A stretch of DNA of 64,000 bases from Lepidurus packardi (Eukaryota; Arthropoda; Branchiopoda; Notostraca; Triopsidae): assembly GCA_023053545.1 (NCBI GenBank), contig JAKZAN010000006.1, positions 4,035,001 to 4,099,000 of the forward strand, in the 5' to 3' direction. Each line of letters begins with the position of its first letter. Within the stretch, counting starts at the first letter, position 1. Positions 17,648-30,458 of the stretch are shown piece after piece. The notes under the pieces are model-generated. The model saw nothing but the letters and a program-made list of their open reading frames with translations, did no database searches and was not told the DNA's origin. The translations under genes and the position numbers were made by a program.

Positions 17648-17989
17648 GATGGCACGGCGAATGCAGCTGATTATGACGTGAAAGTCAAATTACCAAAATC
17701 TTTACATTTATATTATTTTAAATACTTTCGATACATTTTATATAATACATAGGGAGGACACTTTATGCTTTTTGTGTGAAACAAAACCTTTTCAATACAT
17801 GTAAATGGTTAGAAATATATATTTGCAAAAACACAACAGATTGTCAGGTATATTGAAGGTTATAGCAAGTATGATATTATAGATATAGAAGCTATTATTA
17901 TAGATTATTGCTTTGTTTACACTACGATACTGAATATCCACAACTGAAAATTTCTGCATGTTTGCACCGTTTTGTTTACGTTTTGTCAA

Positions 17990-18179
17990 CGTTTGTTATG
18001 CGCGTTCAGGTCAAAAGTTCGTTTTGATGGAAGAAAAAGTGGTTCTGGCCCACGTATTCAGAAGATTTCAGGTCAAGTCCCTAGATAAACCTGAAGATAT
18101 CAACTTGCTTGGTGAACTGATACTGCGACCAAAAGATGGCACGGCGAATGCAGCTGATTATGACGTAAAAGTCCATTAA
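17990..18179 (+). pseudogene. Tandem duplicate of CYP4 gene 1 last exon (possible alternative exon 12b)
   Basis: Nearly identical to 17461-17690, including the acceptor (GCGTTCAG|GTCAAAAG). The exon body 18010-18179 has the right phase and stays open: it follows exon 12 to RPKDG and then reads TANAADYDVKVH-stop. Compared with the parent, 42 bp are missing between two AAGATGG direct repeats, which deletes the normal C-terminus and reads into former 3' UTR. A short repeat, CAACTGAAAA(T/G)TTCTGCA, flanks the copy (17941 and 18180). Confidence 0.75.
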
Positions 18180-18789
18180 CAACTGAAAAGTTCTGCAGTT
18201 TGCAACACATTGATACTATTGATGTCTATTATCATTACGAGCTTTTCTTAGATCAAGTACATGTGCACGGGTGGAAATTAATTGGCTTAACATTCATAGG
18301 TTATAGATTGGTTCCTAGACTGTTTGATTAGTTTGCGGAATGAATGACCGATATTTTAGCTTTTCTGAGGTCCTTGTGAACTTTCGCAGGATTCAATCAA
18401 TGGAAGAAACGCATTCTGAATTCTCGCTACAGATCAGGCGGAGACGTATACCGCCCCACGAATGGACTGTGTATCAGTTTGACATTCAATTTTAAACTGA
18501 ATTAATGTTGAAAGGCACTCGATAAATAAACCTGGGATTAGTTTACGTGAGTATGCGTTAGTTTAAATTAGTATTTCCTGAGCTTTTTGCGTATACTTAG
18601 TACAATACATAGCAAGAGACATATTTTCTATTGAGACTTGTAAGTTACAGTATAGACTTGTAAGGACGTCTGTATTCAGCCATACTATCATAATTGGCGG
18701 CATGATTTATTTGTTACGAAGCTATAATGCAAGATCATGAAAGGTATTCCAGCATGACAATGTTATGACCGGCAAAAATTTCTCTAATA

Positions 18790-18985
18790 AAAGACGGCGT
18801 TCTTTTGTTCGGCGTTTCAGTCACGCGTTGAAAGGATTCCTTACCGCGACCCGCCGCGCAGGTAATAAAAAACAAAATCAACAAAGAATTTCACGTAAAG
18901 CGTCGTGCTTCGCAAAACGTGCAGCTCTTATCAGTTCGTATCAGTTACGTATGGAGCAGCACGTTTCATTCAGGATTAATCATTG
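18790..18985. repeat. CYP4-array 3'-flanking block, copy 1
   Basis: TTTTGTTCGGCGTTTCAG followed by GCGTTGAAAGGATTCCTTAC resembles 30095-30280, 31710-31890 and, more weakly, 38450-38640. The block recurs downstream of CYP4 genes 1, 3 and 4 and beside the PAN genes, so it travelled with the duplicated segments. The Arg-rich ORF over it is not considered a gene. Confidence 0.55.
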
Positions 18986-20853
18986 ATATAATTTTCTAAT
19001 GAATTACTAGTTTACGAATGTTCTGATTGACACTTACCTATTAGAGCCGTGGATTGAATATTAATTTAGGTCGTTAAGAATACACAATTTCTTTAAACTA
19101 TTTAACATTCGTAAAACGGGGTTAAAAGTAATTATCTTTACATTTCCCAAATAGGGAATGACCTACTACAAGGCGATAAGTTCGCGCAAACGAAGATACA
19201 ACGTTTAGTCTTCCCTCAGGTCGTTGTCAACTAGGGTTCAGTCAGTTATTACAAGAAAAGAATTTAACCAAAGCTTCTTGTTCGTCTACTTCGCATATGG
19301 TGCTCAGTTCTCAGCTCACTATACAGCGATCCAACAGTGTGTTTGATCCATATTAGGTGTTCTCGTACTTGATTTCTGTCCAGAATTTTTTACTTGATTC
19401 CTGTCCAGAATTTTGCCAAACAAAGTAACACAATTACTTGACAACAGAGAAAACCATCGATGTGTCTTCTTCTTCAGAAAGTTCGATTTTTTTAGTGATT
19501 TAAAACTACCCCAACCAGATTTAGTCTGTTATATTAGAACTTGGTAATCTTTTTAAAATTTCTTTTGTACAGTACGTATGGCCACGCAGCAAAAAAGACA
19601 AAAAATGGAACCTCAAGTGACCTAATTGCCATTGCAATTGTCAATCAAAGAGCATGGAAGTAGGAATACCATATCGGGAAAAAACCGGAAAAGTATCCCA
19701 AGGGTTTTAGTTCAAGGATATTGTGGCACCTATTTGGCCTTGCTTGACCTCACATTGACCCGTCCTGGCCTTGACAAGCCGTTGGCATTCCAAGACATCC
19801 GACGAATCCCAAACTTGCAAAGAACTGCTGGAAGCGACATTAAAAAAGCTATAAATGTGAAAAAAATCGCGCCTTACAGCTAATGCTTTAAAAGGTCGTT
19901 ACTGTTAGCAAAGCATTGTTTGTAGAAACAATATTAAACCAGCTAAGGAGAATAGCAGGCATCATTAAACGCATTTGCAGCAAACTCGCGTTTTGAGTAA
20001 CTATGAAGGTTAAATCTGTAGTCTTGGGATTAATTAACAATAAATTCGAATGCTCTGTATTCAGCAGAACTGAGGCAAATCTTCGGCTTAGAATGAGAAC
20101 AGTTTCAATCACAGTTTCAATTACATTATATAGGTTTCATAGTAAACAGGGTATCTTCCAATGTTAAGGTTTTTAACCGACGTTCTCGGTCACGAGACGT
20201 ACTGTGGGTACGAAAACTTACATGGAAGATGGATTCACAGACTTGCGAATCGTCACTTCAGGTAGGCATTCCTAATCTACTAGAAGAAGGGTTCGAGAAG
20301 AGACCAAAACATTCATAAAACGGGGGACTGGCGACCTTTGTCTCAGGTACTCTAAGGAGTTTTGAACTGACCTAAGATCCGACCTGCATTCCTATGTGTA
20401 AACTGTCGATTGAGTGTTTGTGTTTGAGAACTGTACCCTTTGATATTCTGGCATTTTACTTGAATCTACTCTTGGGGCTGAGGAAGGTCGATCGAAAACC
20501 TTTGTTGGAAGACACTCTTGTTATCCTACTATGTAAACCTATATACTGTGTTTTCAATGTTTGGGTTCGAGATTAGGCTTAGGAAGGATACAGCTGAGCA
20601 GACTTTTACTTCAGCCCCGTGGGTTAAGGATTAGACCATAGAGGTTTTCCTATCCTCGTTTCTTTTTCAGTAATTGTGTTATATTGTTGAAAAAGGGTAA
20701 ACGGTAAAGCGTCAGTGGTCGAATCAGTACCCTGAGACTAATTAAAGCCTGCTTATTTTGAACTGCTCCTCTCTAAAACTGAAACGGAACTAGGAAAAGT
20801 AAAATGCGTATTTAGTCTAGGTGGGGGCTCTTTCTGTACCCTCCAGCTTAGAG

Positions 20854-20896
20854 TATAAATGGATTCCACTTTTTAAAAGTTTTGGTTTGGTTCAGA
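20854..20896 (+). promoter_or_regulatory. Putative core promoter of CYP4 gene 2
   Basis: TATAAAT at 20854-20860 and TCAGAC at 20892-20897 sit about 115 bp before the ATG. The spacing (40 bp) is longer than ideal, so the initiator assignment is tentative. Confidence 0.4.
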
Positions 20897-21007
20897 CAGG
20901 AGGCCTACAAAACGGTTAAAGATGAGCAGGCTTTAATTAATCCCCTAGGAATAGTTTACGCCACCAAGGTTTCCTTGCACCCGTTTCTTCGACAGTGTAG
21001 TATCAAC

Positions 21008-24000
21008 ATGGAACACATAAGGTCATCTCTAGCTCCAGAATTTAGATATTGGCTGCCATCAAGTGTTATATTGGTATCAATACTAACGATTGTCGTGACT
21101 TTGACCATACAATGGTATAGGAAACGCCACAAGTTCGCTCAAGTTGTGAACAACATTCCCGGACCTTGCGCGCTACCAGTTCTGGGCAATGCTCTTGATT
21201 TGAATTGTTCCCCTGAAGGTACAGTACATTTCAATTTTCTTTCTTACTTCGCTTACTTCTGAGTGTAAAAAAAATATCTTATGAACCGTTTTTTTTTTCT
21301 CTGAAACAGAAATTTTCAACAAGATCAATACATGGTGCAAGGTATTTGGTGAAAACAAGCCTTTCATGCGAGTGTGGATTGGTCAGAATCCACTCGTATT
21401 CTTAACTTCCCCTGAAGCAGTTGAGGTAAACTTAAGTTTTCCTTAATGTGTAGTGATTAAACCTGTTCTAGATACCTGCTATATTGTTCAGTTCGTTCAA
21501 TGTGCATAGACAAATCTGTCACGTACTCTAACAGTTTTTTTTTTCAAATAATAAAGCAGAAAACTTGTTTGTAGTCTTTCAACTACTAGTTTTAGTAAAT
21601 AGCTTCTAGTTGCTTCAACTTCTGGCAAAATGATAACTTAAGTATTTATTAAGGCTAAGCTTCCCCCTTTTCACACGCTTTGTTAAATGTTCTCAATTCA
21701 AGACGGACTAGGAGTACGGAAAATTGTTCGTTACTATTCCGTTGGGAGTGTACTTCTAGAACTATACTTCTGTACTTCTAAGTTTAGTTGTCGAATTTTA
21801 TTGGTGTGGTATAATAGTGTACAGTAAATGTCCAACTGCAAATGTACATGGGTAAGGTACCCGTCGAATCAACGTGCGACTTCGCCAGTTAGCGCGTTAA
21901 AAAGAAATATATTTCATTGTTGCCAACAATGAAACGGTAACGGGCTATAAGAGTCAAAGATTGGGCGAGTGTCTTTTCCATGTCCACTTTTTGCTGAACA
22001 CTACGGCGCAAGTTCATTTGGAAGTGCATGCTAGTTTGTCTTTCTAAACTTTACTTTTCTTTTTGAAATTCTAGGCTATTTTAAGCGGGAACAAACACAT
22101 CTCCAAAAGCAAAGAGTACCGTTTCTTACAACCATGGTTGGCCACTGGCTTATTAACAAGCACAGGTAAAGGTTATCAGTTAAAAGTTTCACAGATTTTG
22201 CATCACCTTTGATGCAATCCTGCTATCATTAGGCGAAAAATGGCACGCAAGAAGGAAGTTACTGACGCCTGCTTTCCATTTTAACATCCTGGAGGATTTT
22301 GTAGAAGTTTTCAACGAGCAGAGCGTAGTATTGATTGACAAACTGTACGCAGTCATGCTTGAAGCAGGAGACGACGGATTCTACATTGACCCTTATACCA
22401 CAAGATATGCGCTTGATGTTATCTGCGGTAAGAGTTTACAGTACAAGCGAACGTCGTCTAATTAACTTTTAAAATAACGGCAGATTCCGCTATGGGAAGA
22501 CATATCGACGCGCAAAGTCGTGAGGAATCGGAATACGTAAAAGCAATTCATAGGTTTGCGTATTCTAACAGGTTTAATTCAAAATTTTTCGTTACATTTC
22601 TTTCGTTCTTGTTCACAGTATTGGAACAGTCATTCAAAAAAGACAAACCCGTCCGTGGCTTCAACCCGAACTGCTATATAAAATGACTCCCTTTGCCGCT
22701 GAAGAGAAGCGTTGTCTGAAAATCTTGCACGGATTCACGGATCAAGTACAACTTATATTCAAACTCACTTAATTTAAATTCAAATTCAAATCTCACCATG
22801 TTGCGTTATAGGTAATCAAAGAAAGAAAGATTGAACATCAACAAAGAAAGCTCAACGAGAAAACCTACCAAACTAGCAAACCGGATGACGACCAAGGGTT
22901 TACGAGTAAGTGTTGAAAATGTATTGAAAAAATAGATAAAAATAGATAAAAAAAAGATATTGAAAATGTAAAAAAATAAATAAAAAAGCCTTAGAGAAAA
23001 ACAAAGACATAGGGACTGAACTGGTAATAATTCTAATTTTTGTGTATTTTTTTTTGCTAGGAAAAAAGCGGTTGGCTTTCTTGGATCTTCTTATCTCAGC
23101 TTCCGATGACGGCTTAGTGTTGTCAGATGCTGATATCCGAGAGGAGGTAGATACCTTCATGTTTGAAGTAAGAAGTTTAGATTATTATAGTAATGAGTTA
23201 TAGTTTCTGTAGCTGTTCAATTGTATAGGGTCATGATACCACGGCAGCCGGAATTAATTGGTGTTTATTTCTTATCGGCAGTGACCCTGAAGTCCAGGTA
23301 CATGCGATATACATTTCCATTGGATTTGCGTCAAAAAAGAAGGGGAACCTTTCAAATTTTACGAAATTGTTTACTACATTTCAGGAGAAAGTGTACCATG
23401 AAATTCTGGAAGTTCTGGGCCATGATCTAGATCGGCCAATAACCGTGAAAGATTTGACAAACTTGAAGTACTTGGAGTGCTGCATTAAGGAAGCGCAACG
23501 ACTGTATCCTAGTGTGCCAGTATTGGCACGAGAACTCAGTGAAGATCTAACCGTCGGTATAAACTACCACTCCTGATTTTTTAATTAAGTTTTCCTTCTC
23601 ATTTGAATGTTATGCGTATAGAGAAGTATGATGTCCCGGCTGGTTGTACAGTTGCGGTATTTCCATACGCATTACATCGAAATGCTTCAATATTCCCGGA
23701 TCCCGAAGCTTTTGTACCCGAAAGATTTTCCTCTGAGAACTGCCGAGGAAGGCATCCCTATGCCTACGTGCCTTTCAGCGCAGGACCAAGGAACTGCATT
23801 GGTGAGACTATTTGTTTGGATAAAAACTCCCTTCTTTCTACGGATTTTTCCTTTTCAGGTCAAAGGTTCGCTTTATTGGAAGAAAAAGTGACTCTCGCCC
23901 ATATATTCAGGCGATTCCAGGTCAAGTCCTTAGATAAGCGGGAGGATATCAGCTTATTGGCTGAACTTATATTGCGACCAAAGAATGGACTGCGGATTAC

Positions 24001-24025
24001 TTTGACAGTTCGATCAACAGCTTAG
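21008..24025 (+). CDS. CYP4 family P450, array gene 2
   Basis: Exons: 21008-21218, 21310-21425, 22075-22165, 22233-22427, 22484-22553, 22619-22745, 22812-22905, 23061-23167, 23229-23297, 23385-23556, 23622-23801, 23859-24025; 532 residues. Start chosen at the ATG giving the 211-base first exon shared by all six paralogues; an upstream in-frame extension exists but is not conserved. Motifs: anchor then [14 protein letters not shown]-helix [28 protein letters not shown]-helix [15 protein letters not shown] and [10 protein letters not shown]. Exon 4 departs from its paralogues in ILEDFVEVF and [11 protein letters not shown], where the others read TRCTLDIIC. Complete and apparently functional. 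Confidence 0.94.
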
Positions 24026-25549
24026 AACACGAATCGATATGGCGTGTGGACAATTACTTATATTTGGTGTAACGGGCAATTGATTTATATGACAATAACA
24101 AAGAATTATACACGATATCCTTGGGAAAATACGTGGTAATAGAAGTTTGTCTAGTGGGAAAATAAAACTATGTCGTGATATGCAAAACTCTTTATATTGC
24201 AGTTTGTCTTTATTTTGTACTTTGCATTTTGCAGTCTGTTGTTTTTATTGCAGTTCGAAGTTCTAATTGTTCTAAATGAATCTAATTCGAAGTTTTATTG
24301 TTTCCAGTTCGAAGAACTTTAAACAATTTCTATCAGTTACTAACAAAACCAACTTTCCATTCAGTTTCAAGTCAAAACCGTTAGATCAATAAAGAGGGTA
24401 AGCTAATAAAAAGCGATATCATAATAGTCCACGATTCCCTTACGTTTGCACAACAGGGTACTACGTAACGTTACGCAAGGACTGAAGCCTACCATAAAGA
24501 ATACAACTGACCATCTTACCTGTTTTGCGAGCCTTGTAGGAAAATCTGAGACTGCAAAAGAGCCAATTAAACTGAAAAATTTCCATCCAAGACAGTACTC
24601 ATTGTCTGTCATGTACACAAGTTTCTATGGCTAACTTGCATGCATCAATTGTGGGCAGTTACCATAGAGAAATAACCAGGTACAAAATAGGAGAAAACTC
24701 TTTTAACGGTAAAGCTCAAAATAGAATGGCTAGCGCACAAACCAAACTTTCCTTCCCCAAAATGTACCATAATTCAATAATACGCAGTTCAAGTTGAAAT
24801 CAATGAAACTGCACAACAAACCGCCAACAAAGGCAACAAATATCCAACGAGACCAGGGCGTTTTGCTTTTCCAGGTTTGTCTGAATCAGCGCAGATTGCA
24901 ATAGTCGCAAGAGCTTAAAATTCCAGCAATGCTTTACTGTACTTATTTACGTGCGTGGATTCTTTTAAGCATGTTGTTTCTGTTAAATGTCAACTACTCG
25001 TCTTAGCTAAGACCGCTAAGAAATTCCGTTTCCGTACGTCTTATTTGTAATACTTTCACCAGTCTGTTACGTAACACGTCCTAGCCGAGCCATCCGTTGC
25101 TTCACCCGCCTGGTCGACTCTACCTGTGTCGCCCCTGCATGTCAATTTTCAGGTTGAAAAATTTCAGAGAAAGTGGTCGAACTGACCTTCAGCCTTCACA
25201 GTTTAGGGTAATTTCAGCTTAAATGAATTTCTTCGTTGAGGCAGGATGGACCCGGATTCCTGGTTCAGGGTTTCATCTTCTCAAAGGGAAAGTCAAGACC
25301 TTGGATTGCGTGGCCGATCGCCAGAAACTTTCTTCGATGGAAATTCTTGAGGACCTAAACTTCAAGGCGGGATTACGCTGGTTCTGCCCCTTTTTGCCCC
25401 TACACCCAACTAGAAAACACGCCGGATTCTCTTTTGTATCGTCTTTACGACGATTATGATGCTCATTCAGCCTTTCGTTTGTTATGTTACAGTAAAAACG
25501 CGGTTGCAACCGTTGAAACTTGGTCAGTTACATCCGAGCACTACCAGCC
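24026..25549. other. Spacer between CYP4 genes 2 and 3
   Basis: No gene. A short stretch at about 24345-24395 (TTTCAAGTCAAAACCGTTAG) resembles the CYP4 last exon and may be a very decayed copy. From about 25280 the sequence matches the upstream region of CYP4 gene 1 (GCCGAT(C/T)GCCAGAAACT and AGGCGGGA(T/C)TACG), a duplicated promoter-proximal block. Confidence 0.5.
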
Positions 25550-28500
25550 ATGGAACACTTAGGGACAACTTCGGTCCCAGTACTGGCCTACTGGCTACCG
25601 TCGAGTGCTACCTTAGTGTCCTTGCTTGTACTCCTCCTAATTTTGATCGTGCAATGGTATTTGAAACATCGCGTGATCGCCACAATCGTGGACAAAATTC
25701 CGGGACCTTACGCATTGCCTTTTATTGGCAATGCTCTTGATATTAACGTTGCTCCAGAACGTAAATTGCCTTTTCTGTCCTATCTGTATAAGTAGATTTC
25801 AGACTATATTATACATTTACTGCAATTCGCAACTGGTTAAGATTTCTATACCTTTTAATTTCTATTTTTATTACGTTTCAATTTTCTTTTCTAAATAAGA
25901 AAAATTAATTAAGTATAAGAAAAATTAATTTCCTTTTCTTTGTAGTTTTCCTTATCTTTTTTTTTTGTTTCAATCCCAACGTAGGCGTGCGCCTATTGTT
26001 GGTTGCATTATTTATTTACACATTGATTTGATGGATTTTTTTTTAACAAAAAATATGTTTTCCATTTTCTTTTCTATATCTTCTCTATTTCTCTGATATT
26101 TCTTTCTTTATATTTTTGGGAATATTTTTTTCTTTAATTCCTTTGTGTTTATAGAGGTTTTTACTAAACTGATGTCTTTGCACACAACCTGGGGTTACAA
26201 CACGCCTCTAGTTCGCGTTTGGATCGGTCCTCATCCTGTCATACTTTTGATTTCACCTTCAGCAGTAGAGGTAAGACATACGTAAACGCATGAACTTTTA
26301 CTCAAAAAGAAAAAGAAGTAACCCCGTAACCCAGACGCAACGATTTACCTAGAGTAACCGGTTTGCAGTGCATACAGTACATCATAACCATGTAACTGGT
26401 TTTTTAACCAAGAGAAAGCTACGGATTTCCCCGTACGTGTTCCCTCTGAACTCGCAACAAAGTTCGCAAGACACATAACGTCCAAACCGTATACGTAACG
26501 GCTCGAAGCGGTTGCATTACAGGAGAAAGAAACGGATCTATTGAATTTAGGAAACTCACGCACAACCGCACAACTGTCGAATCAACCTCTGGTGCATTTT
26601 AAGGTTAACTAAACGGACTGTCGAAGAAGACAGTCCGTTTGCCTGTAGGTCATAGCCGAGGTCGGCCTTTTTACAATATCAGGCAATAGGCCACCAAACA
26701 ATATTTTCTTATAGAAAGGGAAAGGGACAAGTTATATAACCATAGAGGGTAAGGGGCAAGATATAAAACCATAGAGGGAAAGGGATAAGTTACACAACCA
26801 GAGAGAAGAAGGGACACATTATACAACCAGAGAGAAGTATATCTTTGTAGTCAGTCATAGGTCATTCTATTGGTGAGGAAAAACTTAAATCTTCTTCAGC
26901 TGCTGAGCTGCGCGGAGTTGCTCCCTATAATTGTCTTGTCCAACGTTGACAAGAGAGTAATAGTGATCCTTTTGCGCCCTTTCTGAGTGTACTTTCTGAT
27001 GCGTGCAAATGATAGCCAAAATGATAGATAGTCAATCAGACTTTGAAGTACGTAGATGTATAATAGTGCGATTTGACAAGTATTCGCTGTCAGGATTTGG
27101 CACTCAGTGTGATGTTTCGATGGGATAGTGAAAGTCTGCATACATTTACGATACATAGGACCTTGTGCTTACCTTTTTGCAATAAATAAACAAAAAACTA
27201 TCCAACTTTTTCACTTTCTAATATTGGCATGTTTCCGTTACGACTCTAGGCTGTCCTAGGCAGTAAAAAGCACATCACCAAAAGCCATGAGTATAGTTTT
27301 ATACAGCCGTGGTTAGGAACGGGGTTACTAACGAGTACAGGTATGTAATAGCCGTAGAAAGTAACAACCGCTTAATTACAGTGGGGTTTTTTCCCAAGGG
27401 GAGAAATGGTATTTGAGAAGGAAAGCCGTGGCTCCGGCTTTTCACTTCAAAATCCTGGAAACCTTTATTGAAGTCTTTAATGAGCAGAGCGAGGTGCTGG
27501 TTGAGAAGCTGCATGAAGCCATGCTTCAAACTGGGGAGACTGGTTTTGACGTTTTCCCATACATTACGAGATGCACGCTTGATATCATCTGTGGTAAGTT
27601 ATCCATAAGCTACTAAAGTGATTCCATTAACCATTACGATGATTCAAGACTCGGCCATGGGTAGACATGTGGGTGCGCAAAGCCATGGGGAATCTGAGTA
27701 CGTGCAAGCAGTTCACAGGTTGGTGACATTCAAGCAGTTTTGGATTTACGCAGAGGAACTAAGTTTCCCCGTCCAAAGTAAAAGTTACTGACATTTGCCA
27801 AGATAAACCGGCATTCGTAGGCTTTACTTCGGCCCGCTTGCGGACGGAGCAAAAACCGCAATAATGAATAGAACGCAAGAATGAAACTCGCAAAAATGAA
27901 ATTTTGCGCCTAGCCAGATGACAAGATGAGTCATGGCATGGACAACTTCACATTACTTTGCTCGGTAGCTTTTAACTTGGACGCGATTTACACGATTTTC
28001 CTTTTCTTATTCTATTTCATCAAGCTTTACGTTAACCTATTAGGAATTGGACCTTTCTATACGTGAATCTGATGCAGAAGACTTATTTAGAATTTTGGTG
28101 TACAGTGTCACTCTATGGAATCATGTCTTTATAGGATTCAGGCCGTAATTCAATCCAGGCAACTTCTACCTTGGCTTCAACCCAATCTGCTCTTCCAACT
28201 AACATCTTATGCTGCTGAACAGAAACAATGTCTTCAGATCTTACACGGATTCACAAATCAAGTATATAGCTATTCCTAGAACCCTGGAAAACATGCTTAA
28301 TTCCTTTGCTTTAGGTAATCCAAGAAAAAAAGGTGGAATACCAATGTCAAAAGAGCGCAATACAAAATAGCCTATCAGAACAGGAAGACGACAATTCATG
28401 TAGCAGTAAGTTAATGTTCTTTAATGATCGTAATTGACTTCATTAAAGATCATTAAAGATCGCAATGCTTCAAATTGACTAACAGATCACCAGTAATTTT

Positions 28501-29766
28501 TGAAATTTCTTAGCTAAAAAGCGTTTGGCTTTCTTGGATCTGTTAATCTCGGCGTCTAATGGAGGGAAGTTGCTGTCGGACTCCGAAATCAGAGAGGAAG
28601 TCGATACGATCATGTTTGCAGTAAGAATGTTTCAGTGTAATTACTTATATGTTGCATGTCGGTTACCAGTTCATTACTTGCACGCTGATTTATACTAACG
28701 AATTTCGCAAAAAAATCCTTGCAGGAGATTAATTGTACCAAGTTCATGTTTTTTTTTTTAATCTCCTAATTTAGGGCTTTCTGTCATTGTTGCTAGTTAG
28801 TTTGTAATGTGTGGGTTGGTTTCGTGCTTTTCCTATTTCGCGAAAATTGTAGAGAAAACAAAATTGTCACTGCATGTAGTCTCGTATTGCTAATTCCACT
28901 TTATTTACGCAGGGTCATGATACAACGGCAGCTGGTATTAGTTGGTGCTTGTTTCTTATTGGAAGTAATCCGGAAATCCAGGTATATTATACTATATTTT
29001 AAGCGTGAATTTAACTTGTTCACTCTAGGATCTATTATTATTCATTTTTATTCAGTCTTTATATACATTTCTAGGAGCAAGTCTTTGAAGAAATTCGACA
29101 AGTATTGGAAGACGATTTTGAACGACCTATAACAAAGCAGGACCTGACGGAATTTAAGTACTTGGAATGCTGCATTAAAGAAGCGCAACGACTGTACCCT
29201 AGCGTACCGATCATGGCACGCGAATTTCAAGAGGATGTGAACATAGGTAAAAATCCCAAATTTTGACACTTTAATCAAATAATATAATACACAATAAATG
29301 ATTTTCATAACCGTATATTACATATGTAGAGGGCTACGAGGTGCCGGAAGGAAGTACCATGGTCATTTTCCCGTATTCCTTGCATCGTAATGCTACAATA
29401 TTTCCCGATCCAGAAGCCTTTATGCCAGAAAGATTTTTCCCTGATAACTGCCGAGGTAGGCATCCGTACGCGTACGTGCCTTTCAGCGCAGGACCACGGA
29501 ATTGCATTGGTGAGAATGTCTTCGTCAAATGCTACCTTCTATACGGAACTTTTGTTTACAATTTAGGTCAAAAGTACGCTCTCATGGAAGTAAAAGTGGT
29601 TCTGGCCCAAGTATTTAGGAGATTCCATGTTAAAGCCATTGATAAGCGAGAAGATCTCAGATTGCTCGGTGAGCTTGTATTGCGACCGAAGGATGGACTG
29701 AAGGTCAGCTTCACGGAGCGACAAGTTAAAGCACGGACAAATTTAGGGAATTGGAAATCGATATGA
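25550..29766 (+). CDS. CYP4 family P450, array gene 3, divergent (heme-link Glu replaced by Ala)
   Basis: Exons: 25550-25760, 26155-26270, 27250-27340, 27399-27593, 27649-27718, 28135-28261, 28315-28405, 28514-28620, 28913-28981, 29075-29246, 29330-29509, 29567-29766; 542 residues. The heme loop [10 protein letters not shown], ExxR (EAQR), [11 protein letters not shown] and oxygen-binding HDTTAAG are intact. Three changes set it apart. The CYP4 signature is TIMFA|GHDTT, so the Glu that can bond heme is Ala (codon GCA at 28618-28620). The C-helix reads [14 protein letters not shown] instead of [11 protein letters not shown]. The C-terminus is 11 codons longer (ending NWKSI). The frame is open throughout, so it is probably an active, specialised paralogue and not a pseudogene. 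Confidence 0.93.
26612..26641. repeat. Perfect 12-bp hairpin
   Basis: AAACGGACTGTC, loop GAAGAA, GACAGTCCGTTT in intron 2 of CYP4 gene 3. Confidence 0.85.
26716..26838. repeat. Minisatellite, four units of about 30 bp
   Basis: Units of the type AGGGACAAGTTATATAACCA with GAGAG spacers, purine-rich on the plus strand. Copies vary (ATAAAACCATAGAG, ACACAACCAGAGAG, ATACAACCAGAGAG). Intron 2 of CYP4 gene 3. Confidence 0.8.
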
Positions 29767-30458
29767 AGGGTCAATTTGGGTGTCCGTAATTGGTTGATTT
29801 TGAAAGATTTTGCTTTGTGCCTAAGCTATAAAACATATTGCGTTGTATTCTGTGCTCTAACCGAAAGACAATCAAAAGCAAATAAGGAACATATGGGTAT
29901 TTATGTGATGATTTTAAATGTTTACATCTATAATCTTTTCTAACACAATTTGATATTGTAATACGATTCGAAATAAAGTAGGGATGTCCGTAAAATAAGG
30001 TCCTGAAAGGCATTTCTTTTTACTGCATGGTAAAGCATGACCGCCTTGTAAGTGTGACAAGTAAAAAAAGAAGGTTGAATAGAAGTGTTTACTTTTGTTC
30101 GGCGTTTTAGCAAAGTGTTGGGATGGTTTCTTATCAACCGCACGAATTGAATAGCAACCCGCAGCGCAAGTACTAATAAAAAAGTCACTGAATTCCGCTT
30201 CCAGTCACGCTTATAAAAGCGTGCAGCTGTCAATACATCATTTACGGTGCAAGAAGGAGCACGTACCCAATTAACGCTAAAAAGAGCTTAATTCCTTTAG
30301 CACGAAAGTACGTTGAACGCAGAGATATGTTTGCCTAAAATGTGTAGCAGGATTAACGGATTTCTATGGAATTTTTATTTCTGACTCAATAAATATTCAA
30401 AATGCACATTATTTTTCCGCCTATGCAACTAAATTTCTTTGTTCTACTCTTTCCAATA
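29767..30458. other. Spacer between CYP4 gene 3 and the PAN pair
   Basis: No gene. Carries copy 2 of the array 3'-flanking block (about 30095-30280), which here includes a CACGCTTATAAAAGCGTG hairpin. Confidence 0.6.

Larger units (their letters stand above)
17648..21007. other. Spacer between CYP4 genes 1 and 2
   Basis: Holds the duplicated last exon (17990-18179), the array 3'-flanking block (about 18790-18985) and the promoter of gene 2 (20854-20896). The remainder is AT-rich; an 85-codon ORF at 19626-19883 has no recognisable motif or plausible splice partners. Confidence 0.6.

Noticed and set aside
18765-18986. Arg/Lys-rich ORF
   Set aside because: Lies on the repeated 3'-flanking block; the frame is not kept in the other copies.
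19626-19883. 85-codon ORF in the spacer between CYP4 genes 1 and 2
   Set aside because: No motif, no splice partners, no paralogue in the other spacers; length expected by chance.
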